DNA from: Brachypodium distachyon
Lineage: Eukaryota; Streptophyta; Magnoliopsida; Poales; Poaceae
Direction: 5' to 3'
Assembly (NCBI RefSeq): GCF_000005505.3
Contig: NC_016133.3
Location: 744,001 to 808,000 of the forward strand
DNA length: 64,000 nt
Below, in pieces: positions 1-12,127 of the stretch. The notes beneath the pieces are model-generated. The model was not told the origin of the DNA and searched no databases. It was given only the letters and a program-made list of their open reading frames with translations. A program made the position numbers and the translations under genes. Position 1 is the stretch's first letter. Each line of letters opens with the position of its first letter.

Positions 1-175
1 GCTTTCCGTTTCCTGGTACTAGAGTTAGAGCCGTTCTTGGATCCGGATGCCTCTCCACGGAGCGAGATTGGTCGGTTCTGCTGGAGGGAACAGTGTCTGC
101 TTACTCATTCTGAACTTTCGATGCTAAACCACTGCTAATGTCTGTTGATTTTTCTGCTGTTGCTGCTGCTGGCAG
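1..175 (+). other. 3' part of PIGB intron 1
   Basis: Noncoding sequence ending in a ggcag acceptor immediately before the PIGB exon at 176. It resembles bases about 12400-12565, the same intron in the duplicated PIGB fragment, which supports the assignment. Confidence 0.75.
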
Positions 176-3100
176 GTATGGACACCTGACCTGGGAGTGG
201 AAGCGGGGGCTTCGGGGCTACCTCCATCCGCTGATCTTTGCTGCTCTTTACAAGTTCCTGGCGTTTCTCCATCTGGACACGCCATGGTTCATGGTAATCA
301 CTCTAGCATTTTCATCACTGGGGCAGATCCCATGTGTTTTGGTGGAAGATGAGGTGTAGGGCAGTGTGGCCACCTTGAAATCAGTTATTGTCAGCTCCAT
401 ATGATGGTAGTGAATCCATGAGGCAACGCAACGAATGATCACAAGTTATTTGAGATTTTTCTAAGTTTCACAATCCCCTTGTCATGGAATTTTGCAAACT
501 TTAGGATCATTTGTCACAGGGTATCTCTCCAAGCCCATCTTACTAATACACATGGGTCCTTATAACCTGTAGGTTTCAGCTGCACAGAACTTAAACAAAC
601 CCTGGCATGTCAAAGTACTAGTGAACACACGGATCTTCCGCATTGCAATTCTTTTAAAACCAAAGAGGGAAAACATTACAGAATGCTCGATGTTAGGCAT
701 GTTTCCTCACACCTTTACTTCTGCACCCCATGATGCACTTCCTCACTCAGGTGCTTGGCCTGGAAGCACGATATGCAGTTATAATCTTCTTGGTTACCTT
801 CTTGCATCTTGTCCACATACTCCCCGTCAACATGAGCCTCAGTATTGATAGGTTACCTCCAGAATACGTGAAACTTTCAGTGAACATGAATTCTTAGTTC
901 AGTTTGTTTTCTGATGGCAGCATCGTCCCAGAATGTGTATCCTGTTTCTGTCCGCATCAATTTTAGGCAGGTCCTTATCTATATATTTGTTTCTTCTTAG
1001 GCGATGGCTCCACGTCTTCTACAATCAGTCTTCGCATCATTTGGAGATCTTTACTTGTATAAACTTTCCAAACTTATTTTCAACGAGCATGTTGCTCAGT
1101 GGACAGTATCCTTTAACTTATCTTTGTATATATGATTTTGTTTTCATGGATAAAATATCAGTTAACTGTTGAATGGTGACCTTAACAAATCACTCACAGT
1201 TATTCTCACAGTTGGTTAATTGGTTCATGTTTTTCTGTATTACACGGACTCTATCAAACAGCTTGGAGACAGTTTTGACTGTGGCTGGACTCTATTATTG
1301 GTTTGTTGCAATCGAGTCTTCCAAGGGAATTTCAGTTATTTCGAAGCAGCAAGCTACTAGCTACCAAAGTCCTCAGTCAAGAAAAATGGCACTACTCATA
1401 GCAGCCTTAGCTTGCGCAATTCGGCCAACTAGTGCCATCACATGGTTGTATGTTGGTCTTTTGGATTTTATTCAGATAAAATTCAAGTGCCAATTTCTGT
1501 TTCTTGAGGTCATTCCACTAGGGTAAGAGGTTATTATTAAACTCATGTAAATTTACAGTTTTCCGTTGTATAGCCAGTGGTACTTGGTAGATTCCTTTAT
1601 AATGTCTTCACTATATTGTTTCTAGTTTTGTTGCACTGGATATGCATCAATGCTGGATTGCTAATGACTTTTAGGTAGTTGCTATGATCTTTTTATCTGG
1701 TATGGTCCATTTGGGGGGTTGAGTGGGGTGGTAGTTTCCGTATGGTCACAGAGTTTTAAGATGAAGACTTAGCGATTCAGGAAACTGTATCGTCACTAAT
1801 TACCTTTATTTGCAGTGGTTGCTTGCCTTTTCTTTAGGCTAATTTCTTCTGTCACAACTGGTGAAACTTCCTGTATGAAATTTCTATGTTGTTCAATCCT
1901 TATGCAGGGCTATCGTCCTTGCAGTAACAACGTTCCTTGATTGGTGGATGCATGGTTCTTGGGTCATAGTGCCGCTTAACTTTTTGAAATTCAACCTATT
2001 TTCTTCAGGAGGAGACTACTATGGAACACACGTATTCCACTGGTACTTCACCCAAGGTTTTCCATCTATGATTTGGACATTCTTACCGTTTTCAGTCTTT
2101 GGAATCATAAAGTCTCGAGAATGGAAGCTTTCAGGTCTAATTGCCTGGGTTTTGGGGGTTTATAGCATACTTGGACACAAAGAGTTCAGGTATTCGCCTC
2201 TTCTCATTAGAGCATTATGTTTCTGAAATCAACTAATGTATATTGTTTGATCTTTATGAGTCGCTCATATAAATAGGTTGAATACAACAGGTTTGTTCTT
2301 CCAGTGCTACCTTTAGCGTTGATGTTCTCGGGTTACTGCTTAGCTGCAATGTCACAATTCAAGGGTAAAACTCCTCATCGGAAAAGACACTTTTCAAGGT
2401 TGCAACTTTCTGTTATTTTTCTCATCATAACCAATGTTCCAATGGCCTTATACATGTCCCTGTTGCATCAAGTAAGCCCTTTTATTTGTGTATATGTGAT
2501 AACATTGTTCTTGTTTCTGCTGTTCATTGATTTTTTAAAGGAAAACTTGTTCTAGTTTTTCTGTTATTGCTGATTAGCTTTCCTTTCCAAGATCCTTTTC
2601 CCCCTCTTCACATGTTCTTATATAGTTACGTGCACCTTCTGTTGTGGCAGAGAGGAACTGAAGATGTTATGTTTTATCTGTCAAAAGAAGCCCATGATGG
2701 AAGAGTGAAGGGTGTCCTATTTCTCATGCCTTGCCATTCAACACCTTATTACTCCACCTTACATAGCAGCCTACCTATGCGCTTTTTGGACTGTACTCCG
2801 AGGTGGTTATCTTTTTACTCTTTCTAGTCAAGTAGATTCAACATTTCATGTTAGTACAATGTACCCAAGACTTAACCAATGTCCCTTGACTTAATTTCCA
2901 TGTTCCCAGTGATAACAAAGGGATCCTGGATGAGTCAGATCGTTTCCTCATGAATCCACTTGATTTTGTTGGCGAGGTCTTTGGAAATTTATCTTCCTTC
3001 AGTCACATTGTATTATTTGAATCTGAAGAAAGACATGTCCTTGAGTTACTATCGCGCAATTCATTTCAAGAGGTATATGCCATTTCACCTCAACATCGTG

Positions 3101-3708
3101 CCTTTTCTTTTGGAGGGTTGAACCAGATGCTCATTTTATTCCACATCATCAGTCAAGGTGCACTCATTAATACAACTCGAAAGACATGCAAATAACCTGA
3201 CCTACTAATAATGTTGTGACAACTAGAGTGCTGCACACATGAGTGGACTTTAGCTACTCTAGATACATAGGAAAAAAAGTGAAGTCTAGAAAGACTTATT
3301 AGTCACTTCTAGTTGCCATTCACCAGGCATGACTCTGGTTGTCTGATGTGGGGCCATTGTAACATGATATCTCACATTCAGAAGTATTATCAGCTTATTA
3401 CATTGAACCTAAGTTCGCTTGTCAATAGAGATTGTAGGGTCCCTTCAAATAAATATGATATTGCCTTCCCTGTTCTTCTATAAGGGCTACGATCTAGCTA
3501 GCTCAACTAAAACAAGAAAAAAAAAAGGAGCTGTGCTACATTGCGTGATCAGTTTCAGTACATGACAATTTTGTTCCTCATCTCCTTGAAAACACTCATT
3601 AACATGTGTTATGGTTGACAGGTCAGGAGATTTTTCCACTCCCACTTCAAGATCGATAGAGCCCTTCAGTCATCTGTTGCTGTGTATTCAACGATGGATG
3701 TACTATGA
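176..3708 (+). CDS. PIGB: GPI mannosyltransferase 3 (PIG-B/GPI10), 5' exon outside window
   Basis: Adds the third mannose to the glycosylphosphatidylinositol anchor precursor in the ER membrane; belongs to the GT22 multi-membrane-span mannosyltransferases. Eight exons fit in frame: 176-293, 1001-1105, 1200-1522, 1908-2189, 2291-2471, 2651-2802, 2910-3072 and 3622-3708 (TGA). All junctions are GT-AG and the phases agree across every intron. The first exon here opens with YGHLTWEWKRGLRGYLHPL and later exons give AIRPTSAITW, HVFHWYFTQGFPSM and GHKEFRFVLPVLPL, all typical of the family. About 470 codons are visible. The N-terminal exon, with the catalytic HPDE-type segment, lies left of base 1; bases 1-175 are its intron. 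No lesion was seen in the visible part. Partial copies of its 5' end occur near 12.1 and 18.8 kb. Confidence 0.93.
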
Positions 3709-4488
3709 TTGCTTTGGCCATAAAAAAAGAGAGCTTCTCACCCCATCTAACAACCTTTGATCGTGTTTCGTGCTTTCAGTTTGTTATTTCAAAAATGATA
3801 TGTAACAATATTGGATACTATAAATTAGGAATTTGTTATGATTTTTGACCCCTTGACATAATGACATGTTAAGTGCTTATCCTTTTTATACGGGTCTGGT
3901 TTTGTACAACACAATGTGCAACATGCATAAATAAGTGTGCGCTTTGTTCATAGGCAATGGTGCGACAATGGAAGCAAATTCGTCCTAATTACTTGGGAAC
4001 TAGGAAAAATCCAAAATAAAAATGTATTTCGCCCTTGTTGGTACAAACTGGAGCTATGCATGTCCAGCTCCCACCAAATCTGTGAAGCTGGAGCTGTCCC
4101 AAACACACCCTAAGAAAAATGCCTCTATTTTGCAACTGGTAACGCACATTTTTTTTGTTCTTTCTTTTCCTTGAAGCTTCTGCTAAATACACACAGGCAG
4201 GAATTCTGATTTATCACATGTAGTTTCCCCCTATCTTGTTCTTGCTTATCATTAAGTAGCCAGCAACTGTCGGTGCAGTGAATCTCATATGAAATGTTGT
4301 ACTGGTAGATATACTCTGTTTCCAATTCAATCCTAAATTTTAATGTTTGCAAGTTCTTGCACTCTTTTTACTGTTTGTCTGTTTGACATTCTATTTGCAT
4401 TCCCTTTTGTCATCTTAAAATACTGGAATTCTGTTGATGTATTATCACTAACTTCCATGATGTGACGCAAATTAAGCAACACCATAGC
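3709..4488. other. PIGB 3' flank, no further gene seen
   Basis: AT-rich 3' UTR and spacer between PIGB and the WAK array. I see no coding exon. Short open frames on the minus strand (around 3990-4350) lack family resemblance and splice support. Confidence 0.5.
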
Positions 4489-4679
4489 AACTCTTTGTTT
4501 TTATTAACCAAAAATATAGAGTAAAAGGTGTACAGGACATATACAGGTGGTGCATATCAGAGCGACAGAGCCTATACAGAACGTGCTTTACACTAGAGAC
4601 ATTAACAAGCTATGGGTGAAACCCCCCAGAGAAAGGTGAGGGCTAAAAGAAACTTTACACAATATAGAAACTCTTTGTT
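4489..4679 (-). mobile_element. Short retroposon (LINE or SINE 3' end) with target-site duplication
   Basis: About 169 bases (4500-4668) are bounded by the 11-base direct repeat aactctttgtt at 4489-4499 and 4669-4679. Read on the minus strand the insert ends in AATAAA, as a 3'-end-primed retroposon would. No protein is encoded. It sits in the spacer between PIGB and the WAK 3' end. Which retroposon family it belongs to cannot be told from the sequence alone. Confidence 0.5.
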
Positions 4680-4794
4680 GCTGACATAATAGAATACTTC
4701 ACAGCGACTTCCGTCATTGTTTTTACATGATATTTTATGCCAGGGAACATTGAATTCAGTCTCTAGTACAATCTATTATTTCATAAACAACTTA

Positions 4795-5957
4795 TCATCT
4801 ACCACTTTCTAAATCTAGCGCCATCAGACTTCCATGATGTCCAGTGCTAGAAGGGTCATACTGCGATGATGAATTCTCAAGCAAACATTCGGTCTCCTTG
4901 ATAGGATTCTGCATCAACTGTTCTCTCCACCTGCTTCGTATTGTTCGCAACCTCTCGGCGACTTCCGTCATTAGTGGCCGTTCTTCCCCCCTCATACTCA
5001 AGCAGCACTTTGCCAGCTGAGCGACTTCTTGGAGCAGCTCCGCGTCGAATTCCAATATATGCTGGTCTAGTATGGATTGAAGGCTGTTCTCTTTCATTGC
5101 CAGAAGGAATGATGATGCGAGGTTTTTCTTTTCTCCAGCACCGTCGGAGTAAATGGCAAACTTCCTCGTAATGAGCTCTAGGAGCACAACTCCAAAACTG
5201 TATACATCACTCTTCTCTGTCAGTTGACGCTCTTGTAAGTATTCAGGGTCCAGATAACCTATAGTTCCCTGCACCAATGTCATAAATTGTATTTCATCAG
5301 TAGCAAGCATTCTTGATGCTCCAAAGTCAGTCACTTTTGCTGTGTAGTTGTCGCCAAGCAGAATGTTTGGAGATTTGACGTCTCCGTGAATTATGGGTGG
5401 GGATGCTGATGAGTGAAGATATGCTAGTGCTTCTGCAGACTCCTGAGCTATCCTGAGACGAGCATCCAATGAAATGAATTGCCTTCTGTTTTTGCCATGC
5501 ATCAGCTCGAATAGAGTGCCGTTTGGGATGCATTCGTAGACCAACATTGGGACTTCCACTTCTAAGCAGCAACCTAGAAGCTTTACCACATTCCTGTGGT
5601 TTATCTGTGAAAGTATAATAATCTCTTGCACAAATTCATCTTTCTCGGCGACGTTCATAATCTTTGAGTGCTTTATTGCTACTTCTCTGCTGTCCTTGAG
5701 AATTCCCTTGTAAACAGTTCCATGGCCGCCTCTTCCTAGTTCTCTGCTTGAGTCAAAATTGTTTGTTGCGTTCTCTAGTTCTTCTCTTGTGAATATTCTG
5801 ACTGTATCAACATGCTTTGACATGATTTGCTCATACAGTAGCAGACCTCCATTTTGTTGGAAGAAGGCCTTCTTCTCTTTTCTGAGCTTTCTCTTCTGGC
5901 ATTCCATCAGTAGTGCAAAAATGAATATAAGGAGAAGCATAGCACATGCTGAAATTC
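4795..5957 (-). CDS. WAK-type non-RD kinase exon (exon 3b), downstream of a complete WAK gene
   Basis: A complete membrane-plus-kinase exon of a wall-associated kinase, 387 codons including stop. An acceptor (tggcag) precedes the exon at 5957. It begins with a hydrophobic segment (GISACAMLLLIFIFALLME), then a juxtamembrane KRKLRKEK, then the kinase: glycine loop ELGRGGHGTVYKG, lysine in VAIKHSK, catalytic loop IIHGDVKSPN (Gly replaces Arg, so non-RD) and DFGASRML. Length and phase equal the kinase exons of the WAK genes at 12.8 and 19.4 kb. No signal-peptide exon of its own is present: the nearest 5' exons (8711-9790) are separated from it by another kinase exon. It is therefore either an alternative last exon of that gene or a stranded exon. 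It is intact, with no stop or frameshift. Confidence 0.75.
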
Positions 5958-6315
5958 CTGCCAAGAATAACTTTGTTTCAGTTACTGGAAGTCTAGTCGC
6001 TTAAGTAACCAAGAAAAACTTTATTTCATTTACTAGAGCAATAATTAGTTTGAGGCACTAATGTAAAAGGAAATTGCACAACTGCTTTCTTTAGAAAATA
6101 AGGACGTCTACTAATATTTTTGTCATTTGAACTAATAAATAGGTATATCCTTTGGTCCATATGCAATAATGAAAGGGGGCAATTCGGTGGGTAGTCAACT
6201 TATGATTATCGTGTTAGTCAGCATTGGCTCGGGCTTGTGACATGATTATCTGTAGTTTAATGATCCAATGAGTATTGTATGCAATTTCCAGGTTTACAGT
6301 AATTATTTGTGTGTT

Positions 6316-6548
6316 AGGAGGTACTCCAAAACTGTAAACATCACTCTTCTCTGTCAGTTGATGCTCTTGTAAGTATTCAGGGTCCAGATAACCTATAGTT
6401 CCCTGTACCAATGTCATAAACTGTATTTCATCTGTAGGAAGCATTCTTGATGCTCCAAAGTCAGTCACTTTTGCTGTGTTGTTGTCGCCTAGGAGAATGT
6501 TTGGAGATTTGACGTCTCCTTGAACTATAGGAGATGCTGATGAGTGGA
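6316..6548 (-). pseudogene. Truncated duplicate of the WAK non-RD kinase exon
   Basis: Minus-strand sequence repeats the middle of exon 3b, from the catalytic-loop region ([10 protein letters not shown] counterpart) through DFGASRML and the [13 protein letters not shown] activation segment to DVYSFG, then stops abruptly at both sides. It is closely similar to 4795-5957 but covers only about 75 codons. It lies between the two full kinase exons and cannot encode a kinase on its own. Confidence 0.8.
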
Positions 6549-6901
6549 CTTCTCAACCTAATTGCTGCTTAGGTTGTCTACTCTGACATACAGAGAATGC
6601 ATCGTTGTCAATATATATATTCGTGCACATGCACGAGTGTTTGCTTAGCTGCAAGAGAAAAAGGACCCAAAGAAAAAGAGAGGGGAAAACATAACAAATC
6701 AATAAGTAAAAAGGCAATGGCAGCCTTGACAATTTAAGACCACAACTTTATACAAGAGCGTGACTTGACAAGGAATCAGAGTATACGAGAAATTCTAGCC
6801 ACGAAGACACAAGAACAATGCTCAAACCGGAGGACAGAAGACCCCCTAAGCGGAAAGGGACAGCGACAGCGTTGAACTCTAACCATATGAAAAAGCAAGC
6901 A

Positions 6902-9790
6902 CTACCGAGGATACCTTGAAGACATGGTCAACTCTGCTTCCATAGTATACTGTCTAGCCGATCCCTCAACACTGCTTCTTAAGCTCCATGGAGAATTTGT
7001 CGTAATAGTATTATTCTTGTCAAGTCTGTTGAACCCAGCATCCTCTGAAACATGCTTCTTAGATGGTCCAAGGCCTTCCAGCGTCAGCTCCACCTGTCTC
7101 ATGGATGGACGATCCTCGCCTCTTAATTTTATACATGCTACCGCAAGCGCAGCAGCTTCTTGTACTTCCTCGCCTCCCTCATCCGTCACCTGTGGATCTA
7201 ACATCCCCGACAGATTGCCTTGTTCAAACAAGGCAACAAAATTCGCGACAAGGCCTTCGCCATCGGGAGACAAATATGAGAATGGCTTCTTCCGAGTCAG
7301 CAGTTCGACGAGCATCACACCGTAGCTGTACACGTCACTCCTCTCCGTGAGCCGCCCCGTGTAGAAGTACATAGGGTCCAGATACCCTATTGTACCTTGA
7401 ACCATCGTGGTTAGCCCTGATTTCCCCACTGAGATGAACCTGGAGGCTCCAAAGTCTGCTACCTTTGCTGTTAGAGCTTGGTCCAGAAGTATGTTGGCTG
7501 ACTTCACGTCTCTGTGGATGATAGGTATTGAAGCTGTCGAGTGAAGATAAGCTAGAGATCTGGCTGTTTCAACCGCGATCCGCAGCCTGTCATTCCATGG
7601 CAGCGATCTTGGCCCGTCGACGTGGAGATGCTCGTAGAGGGTTCCATTGGATATGAACTCATAGACCAACATGGGTACTTCTGTTTCAAGGCAACAACCG
7701 TAGAGCTTGACCACGTTTCTGTGGTTGATCTGTGATAGGATAGCAACCTCATTAATGAACTCATCAATCTCCCTCTGAACCACCTTCTTTGGTTTCTTGA
7801 TGGCTACGACATGGAGGTCCGATAAAATCCCTTTGTAGACGGTACCATGTCCTCCACCACCAATCTCACGACCTTTATCAAAATTGTTTGTTGCCTTCTC
7901 TAGCTCTTCCAAGGGTATGATCATTCTTTCTGCAATATCAGCTCTCTGTGATACCAATTGTTCCAACAACTGTCCACGGTTTTGCTCATAGAACTTGCAC
8001 TTCAACATCTGTGTCCTTCGGTGTTTAATTTTTTCGGAGATGACGCATCCAGTAAGAAACAAAATTATGAGTCCTGCTGCACTGCCAAGTCCTATTCCAA
8101 TGACTACACCTGAAAATAATATACACATGATGGTCGATAAGTAATTTGTGTCTTTGTGCATTGTTGATATCATCTTCATATGAAAATGGATGATAAATTT
8201 TGTGCTTGATATTTCATATTGGTTGCCTTAATATAATTAGTATAATGTTTCTTGGTGCAATATTCGAGTTCTCGTTGTAAATTACGACCAACCAATGACA
8301 TTTGAATATAAGAAAACTCAAATTTCGTTTCCTTTTATGTTATATGCTTCTGGTATTCATTTGTCTGTGATCTGTTGCAACGAATAGGCACATGGCTACT
8401 ATTCTGTAAGTATTTAATTTACCATGAGCATATTTTAAATTTTGCACAAGAGCAGAATTTATGGTTGTACACCTTATCTCTATTCTGATGTAGAATGCAT
8501 ACTCTTAGGATAATGCTCTAATATGAATTATATGCATATTTCAAGTATAAGAATGAAAAAGTGTTTTGTCTTATTGTTCAAATATGTGGCTGAATTCAGA
8601 TTTCTAGGAACATGTTACTAATGCTTGCTTAACTATCTGCACTATATCAGTTTAACTTGTCAGCGCTTTCTGAGACACTTAATGAACTATTTGGGGCATA
8701 GGAAGGTTACCTGTAGACACTTTTGTTAGTTTAGCTCCAATCGGATTGCAGGTGTAGCTCCCAATCGTATTGCTGCAGATTCCATGGCAACGATACTGAT
8801 CTGGAAAACTGCACTCGTCGATATCTGCAAACATCAAGAAAGGATAAGGAAATAACTTGAGATCCATGGAAAGATAACTTGGCATGATCTCAAAAGAAGG
8901 AAGTGAGTTTCAGAGAGTTACCGACCTTGGCATCCTCCTTCAAGGTAAGGGTTGCCTGCAAAACCATTGTTGCAGGTGCAGAGATATCCTGTAGCATTTA
9001 GTGAGTTGATGCACTGGCTATTCTTGCTAATGCAGGCATACGATGATGTGTTCTTCACCGCTTCGGTACAATTTTCATATCCAGCAACCCAGTCAAGCAC
9101 AGTCGGAGCACCATCATTGAATTCCTTTCTGAACTTATCATCATCAAGATAATAAGGCTTGAACTTGAACCAGTCCTGCTTGGCGACAAAAGCATAGCTG
9201 CATGGGTTGAAGCTACTCGCCTCAGAATTGCTGAATCTATCATCAAAAGTTATATTGGAGAAAATAACTTTTGGCGGGATAGATGTCTGGCAACACCCCA
9301 TGCCAGAGCACTGCCCACTTTCATCCACACTTTTCTTGTCCCTGCACATGGAGAAACACCCAGCTCCAAAATTGTGCTTGTTATAACCTCCCAGGATTGC
9401 AAAGGTATTGCATCCAATCGCTGTTAATTTGTTGGCCTTGGTTGATACTGTAAATAACCGTCCAGTCCTTAAAGAGACCCATCCAGGTTTCTTGTTGGAG
9501 AAGCACGAGGAGGCAATTAAGGTGGTGATTGTGATCTGCCCTTCTAACAGACTGATGTCGTAGATCTTGAAATTGATGCTTGAGTTGCCCCAGTAAGCAG
9601 TGTTATTCTCGCATGAAACATCAAACCTTTCTCTGAAGCAACCTTCGCCGATGCCGAAGGGGTATGGGATGGTGAGGTTGCCGCATGTTTCTATGCATCC
9701 AGGCTTCGCCATCCTGGACGCTGTGCTGCTTTTGATGCTTGCTAGCAGCAGGGTGGCTGCAAAGATTAGCCATGGTAAGGCTCCAGCCAT
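6902..9790 (-). CDS. Wall-associated receptor kinase, array copy 1 (RD kinase exon)
   Basis: Predicted plasma-membrane receptor binding pectin/oligogalacturonides, by family knowledge. Exons on the minus strand are 9790-8926, 8824-8711 and 8109-6902, giving 728 aa. Exon 1 encodes a signal peptide (MAGALPWLIFAATLLLASI), a GUB_WAK cysteine region (CGNLTIPYPFGIGEGC) and a first EGF module ending near GGCQ. Exon 2 encodes a shortened EGF-Ca module starting DIDECSFPDQY. Exon 3 encodes the membrane span (VVIGIGLGSAAGLIILFL) and a kinase with IGGGGHGTVYKG, VAIKKPKK, IIHRDVKSAN (RD type) and VADFGASR. Exon 2 is 60 bases shorter than in copies 2 and 3, losing about 20 residues including EGF cysteines but staying in frame. 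The kinase is clearly from a different WAK lineage than in copies 2 and 3, although the extracellular exon is the same type. A TATA-like motif lies at about 9857-9863. Confidence 0.88.
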
Positions 9791-9855
9791 TTCTGTGTAT
9801 TTTTTGTGCCTCCTTTTCTGGTTTCCCTATGAGCCATTTCTCTAACTTGGCTTTG

Positions 9856-9864
9856 TTTATATAT
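9856..9864 (-). promoter_or_regulatory. TATA box of WAK copy 1
   Basis: TATATA-type motif about 70 bases upstream of the start codon at 9790, in the same context (atatcgaaa) as in copy 2. Confidence 0.5.
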
Positions 9865-10129
9865 CGAAAGAGATGTGGACTAATTGCTCCTGCATGTTTT
9901 TTTGTCCAATCAGGGTGTAGACTAGGTCAGCAGAAGTTGTTTTTGGGGTATGAACTAGTTCAAATCAGCGTTCTAGTTTTTTTAATCAGATCTTGCTCCT
10001 TTTCTTAGGTATGGAAATTTTGGTCTGCCAATCGAAGTGTTAGCTTTCTACGCTTTACGTTTATCTTGAAAATTACTTCTTGAAAATTACTTGTACGATC
10101 GCACTCGACAATTTTAGTGAAAGACGTAG

Positions 10130-11775
10130 ATTGTTTTCCCCCGATGTTTCGTATCAACAGAATAAATTTCCAACCGGTCATGATCACAGCTCACAAAAGA
10201 GTGCTGAAACCAGTGTGATGTTCAGCCAGAGAGGAAGGCAAATCCACTCTTATATTAGTGGTGTGTTTAGAATAGATGCTAGACACAATGCACCTTGCAT
10301 GCCCAGCTTTAATTGAAAGCCAAAAGAAGGTCTTGAGTAAACTGGGGAATGTTACATGCTGACTGATATGATGGTTAAAGCCCCCATTAATTTTCTGTTA
10401 TCCATATGCTTTGGCACGTATTGATAGTCCTTTTTCTGAAAGCATCACGCCCACCTACCAGAAGAAGACGAAGACTCGGCAAGTCTTTGGTCGCGTCAAC
10501 GCACTCCCATTCTTGATGAATTGTCATATGTGTACAACTGGCCTTTTGGTGAGATGGAAGCAGTGCAGTGCCAATCAGTGAGCCTGATGAACTGACATAC
10601 TAGTATGTATGAACTGTTTTGCTGTATATATGCCTTTGGACACTGCAAATGTAAACACTAGCATGTCAGTGTTATCACCAGTAACAAAAGGCTGATTAAG
10701 AACTTGTTAATCTTGTGTCGCCGTAGAAGATTGAGTGAGGAACAGAGGCTTGGCAACCACTTGGGGGTCCTTAGACTGCGATTCTGTCCTAACCGCGACA
10801 CATGGAAGCAAAGGAAGGTTCCATGACGCGATCGTGTGTGTATAGATATGGGGTGGGATTGGGTCTAACTCGTTGAAGGAAAATCTTAGAAAACGGGAAA
10901 ATTTTCTCTGAAGCAACCTTTCCCTCCTATGTTTCGTACCAGCAAAATAAAATTTCCAGCTGGTCATGATCACAGCTCACAAAAGAGTGCTGAAACCAGT
11001 GTCATGTTTAGCCAGAAAAGCAAATCCACTCTTATATTAGTGTCGTGCTTAGATGCTAGACACAAAGCACCTTGCCCTTGCTTGAACTGAAAGCCAAAAG
11101 GTCTTGAGTAAACTGGGGAATGGTGTTTTACATGCTGATTGATATGATGGTTAAAGGAGTGCAATTAAGTTCCCCCAATTTTCTGTTAATACATTTGCTT
11201 TGGCCTTTCCTGAAAGCATCACGCCCACCTACCAGAAGAAGACCTGGCCATCAGTCTTCGGTCGCGTCAACGCACTGCATTCTTGCGTAACAACTTCCCT
11301 GTGCTTCCTTGATGAATTGTCACATGTGTACAGTGTACTGCAACTGGCCTTTTGATAAAATCGGAAGCAGTGTAGTGGCAATTAGTGAGCCTGAGCTCAC
11401 ATATGAGATTTAGGAGTCTCTTCCATTCCTGGTTGCATGCATGGATGAACTGCTTTACCTTTTCATTCTCTTTCTTGAGAAAAGATGAACTGTTTTATTG
11501 TATATATTCGCCTATGGACACTGCAAATGTAGATGCTAGCATCTAGCCAGTAAGAGTGTTGTTATCACCAGTAACAAGCCGATTAAGAACTTGTTTGATC
11601 CTGTGTTGCCGCAGATGATCGATCCTCGACTGCGACTCAGGCCTAACTGGGACGCATGGAAACAAACTAAGGAAGGTTCCATGATGCGACAGGTGTGTAT
11701 ATCTCTGGCTATATGCATCCATATGAGATCGGGTCTAAGTCGTTGAAGGGAGATCTTAGGAAACGAGAAGGAGAT
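10130..11775. repeat. Tandem duplication in the upstream region of WAK copy 1
   Basis: Two diverged direct repeats of about 750-850 bases, roughly 10130-10895 and 10915-11775. Both contain in the same order tttcgta.cagc/aaaataaa, ggtcatgatcacagctcac, the block catcacgcccacctacc (10443 and 11218), and a final gggtctaa.tcgttgaag. No coding potential was seen. Related sequence also occurs upstream of copies 2 (16.1-17.7 kb) and 3 (23.2-24.3 kb). Confidence 0.75.
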
Positions 11776-12127
11776 GATCTGCTGTGCTTATTACACGTGC
11801 GTTGATGACGGACTGGTAAGAAGGGGTAAAGGATAATTTAACGAGTCATCCTCGATCAACTTTGCTTTAACGTTATTAATAGTGGGAGTCGGGACCCAGC
11901 ACGGCATGAAACGGAGTCGGGCTGATTTGGGCCGGCCCGACGGCCAGCATTAGGACTCACAGAGGAAAAGAAATTCCCTCCTTCTCGGCCCAACCCAACA
12001 ACAGCCCAGACGACTTCCGGTTCTTCATTCTACCCCAGAGAATTTGTTTTTTTTTGTTGTTGGTGTTGTTTTGCCTTTTGCCGTTCTGCTCGGCCCTCTC
12101 GCCGGAGAGGAGAGCGGTCTCGCCGCG

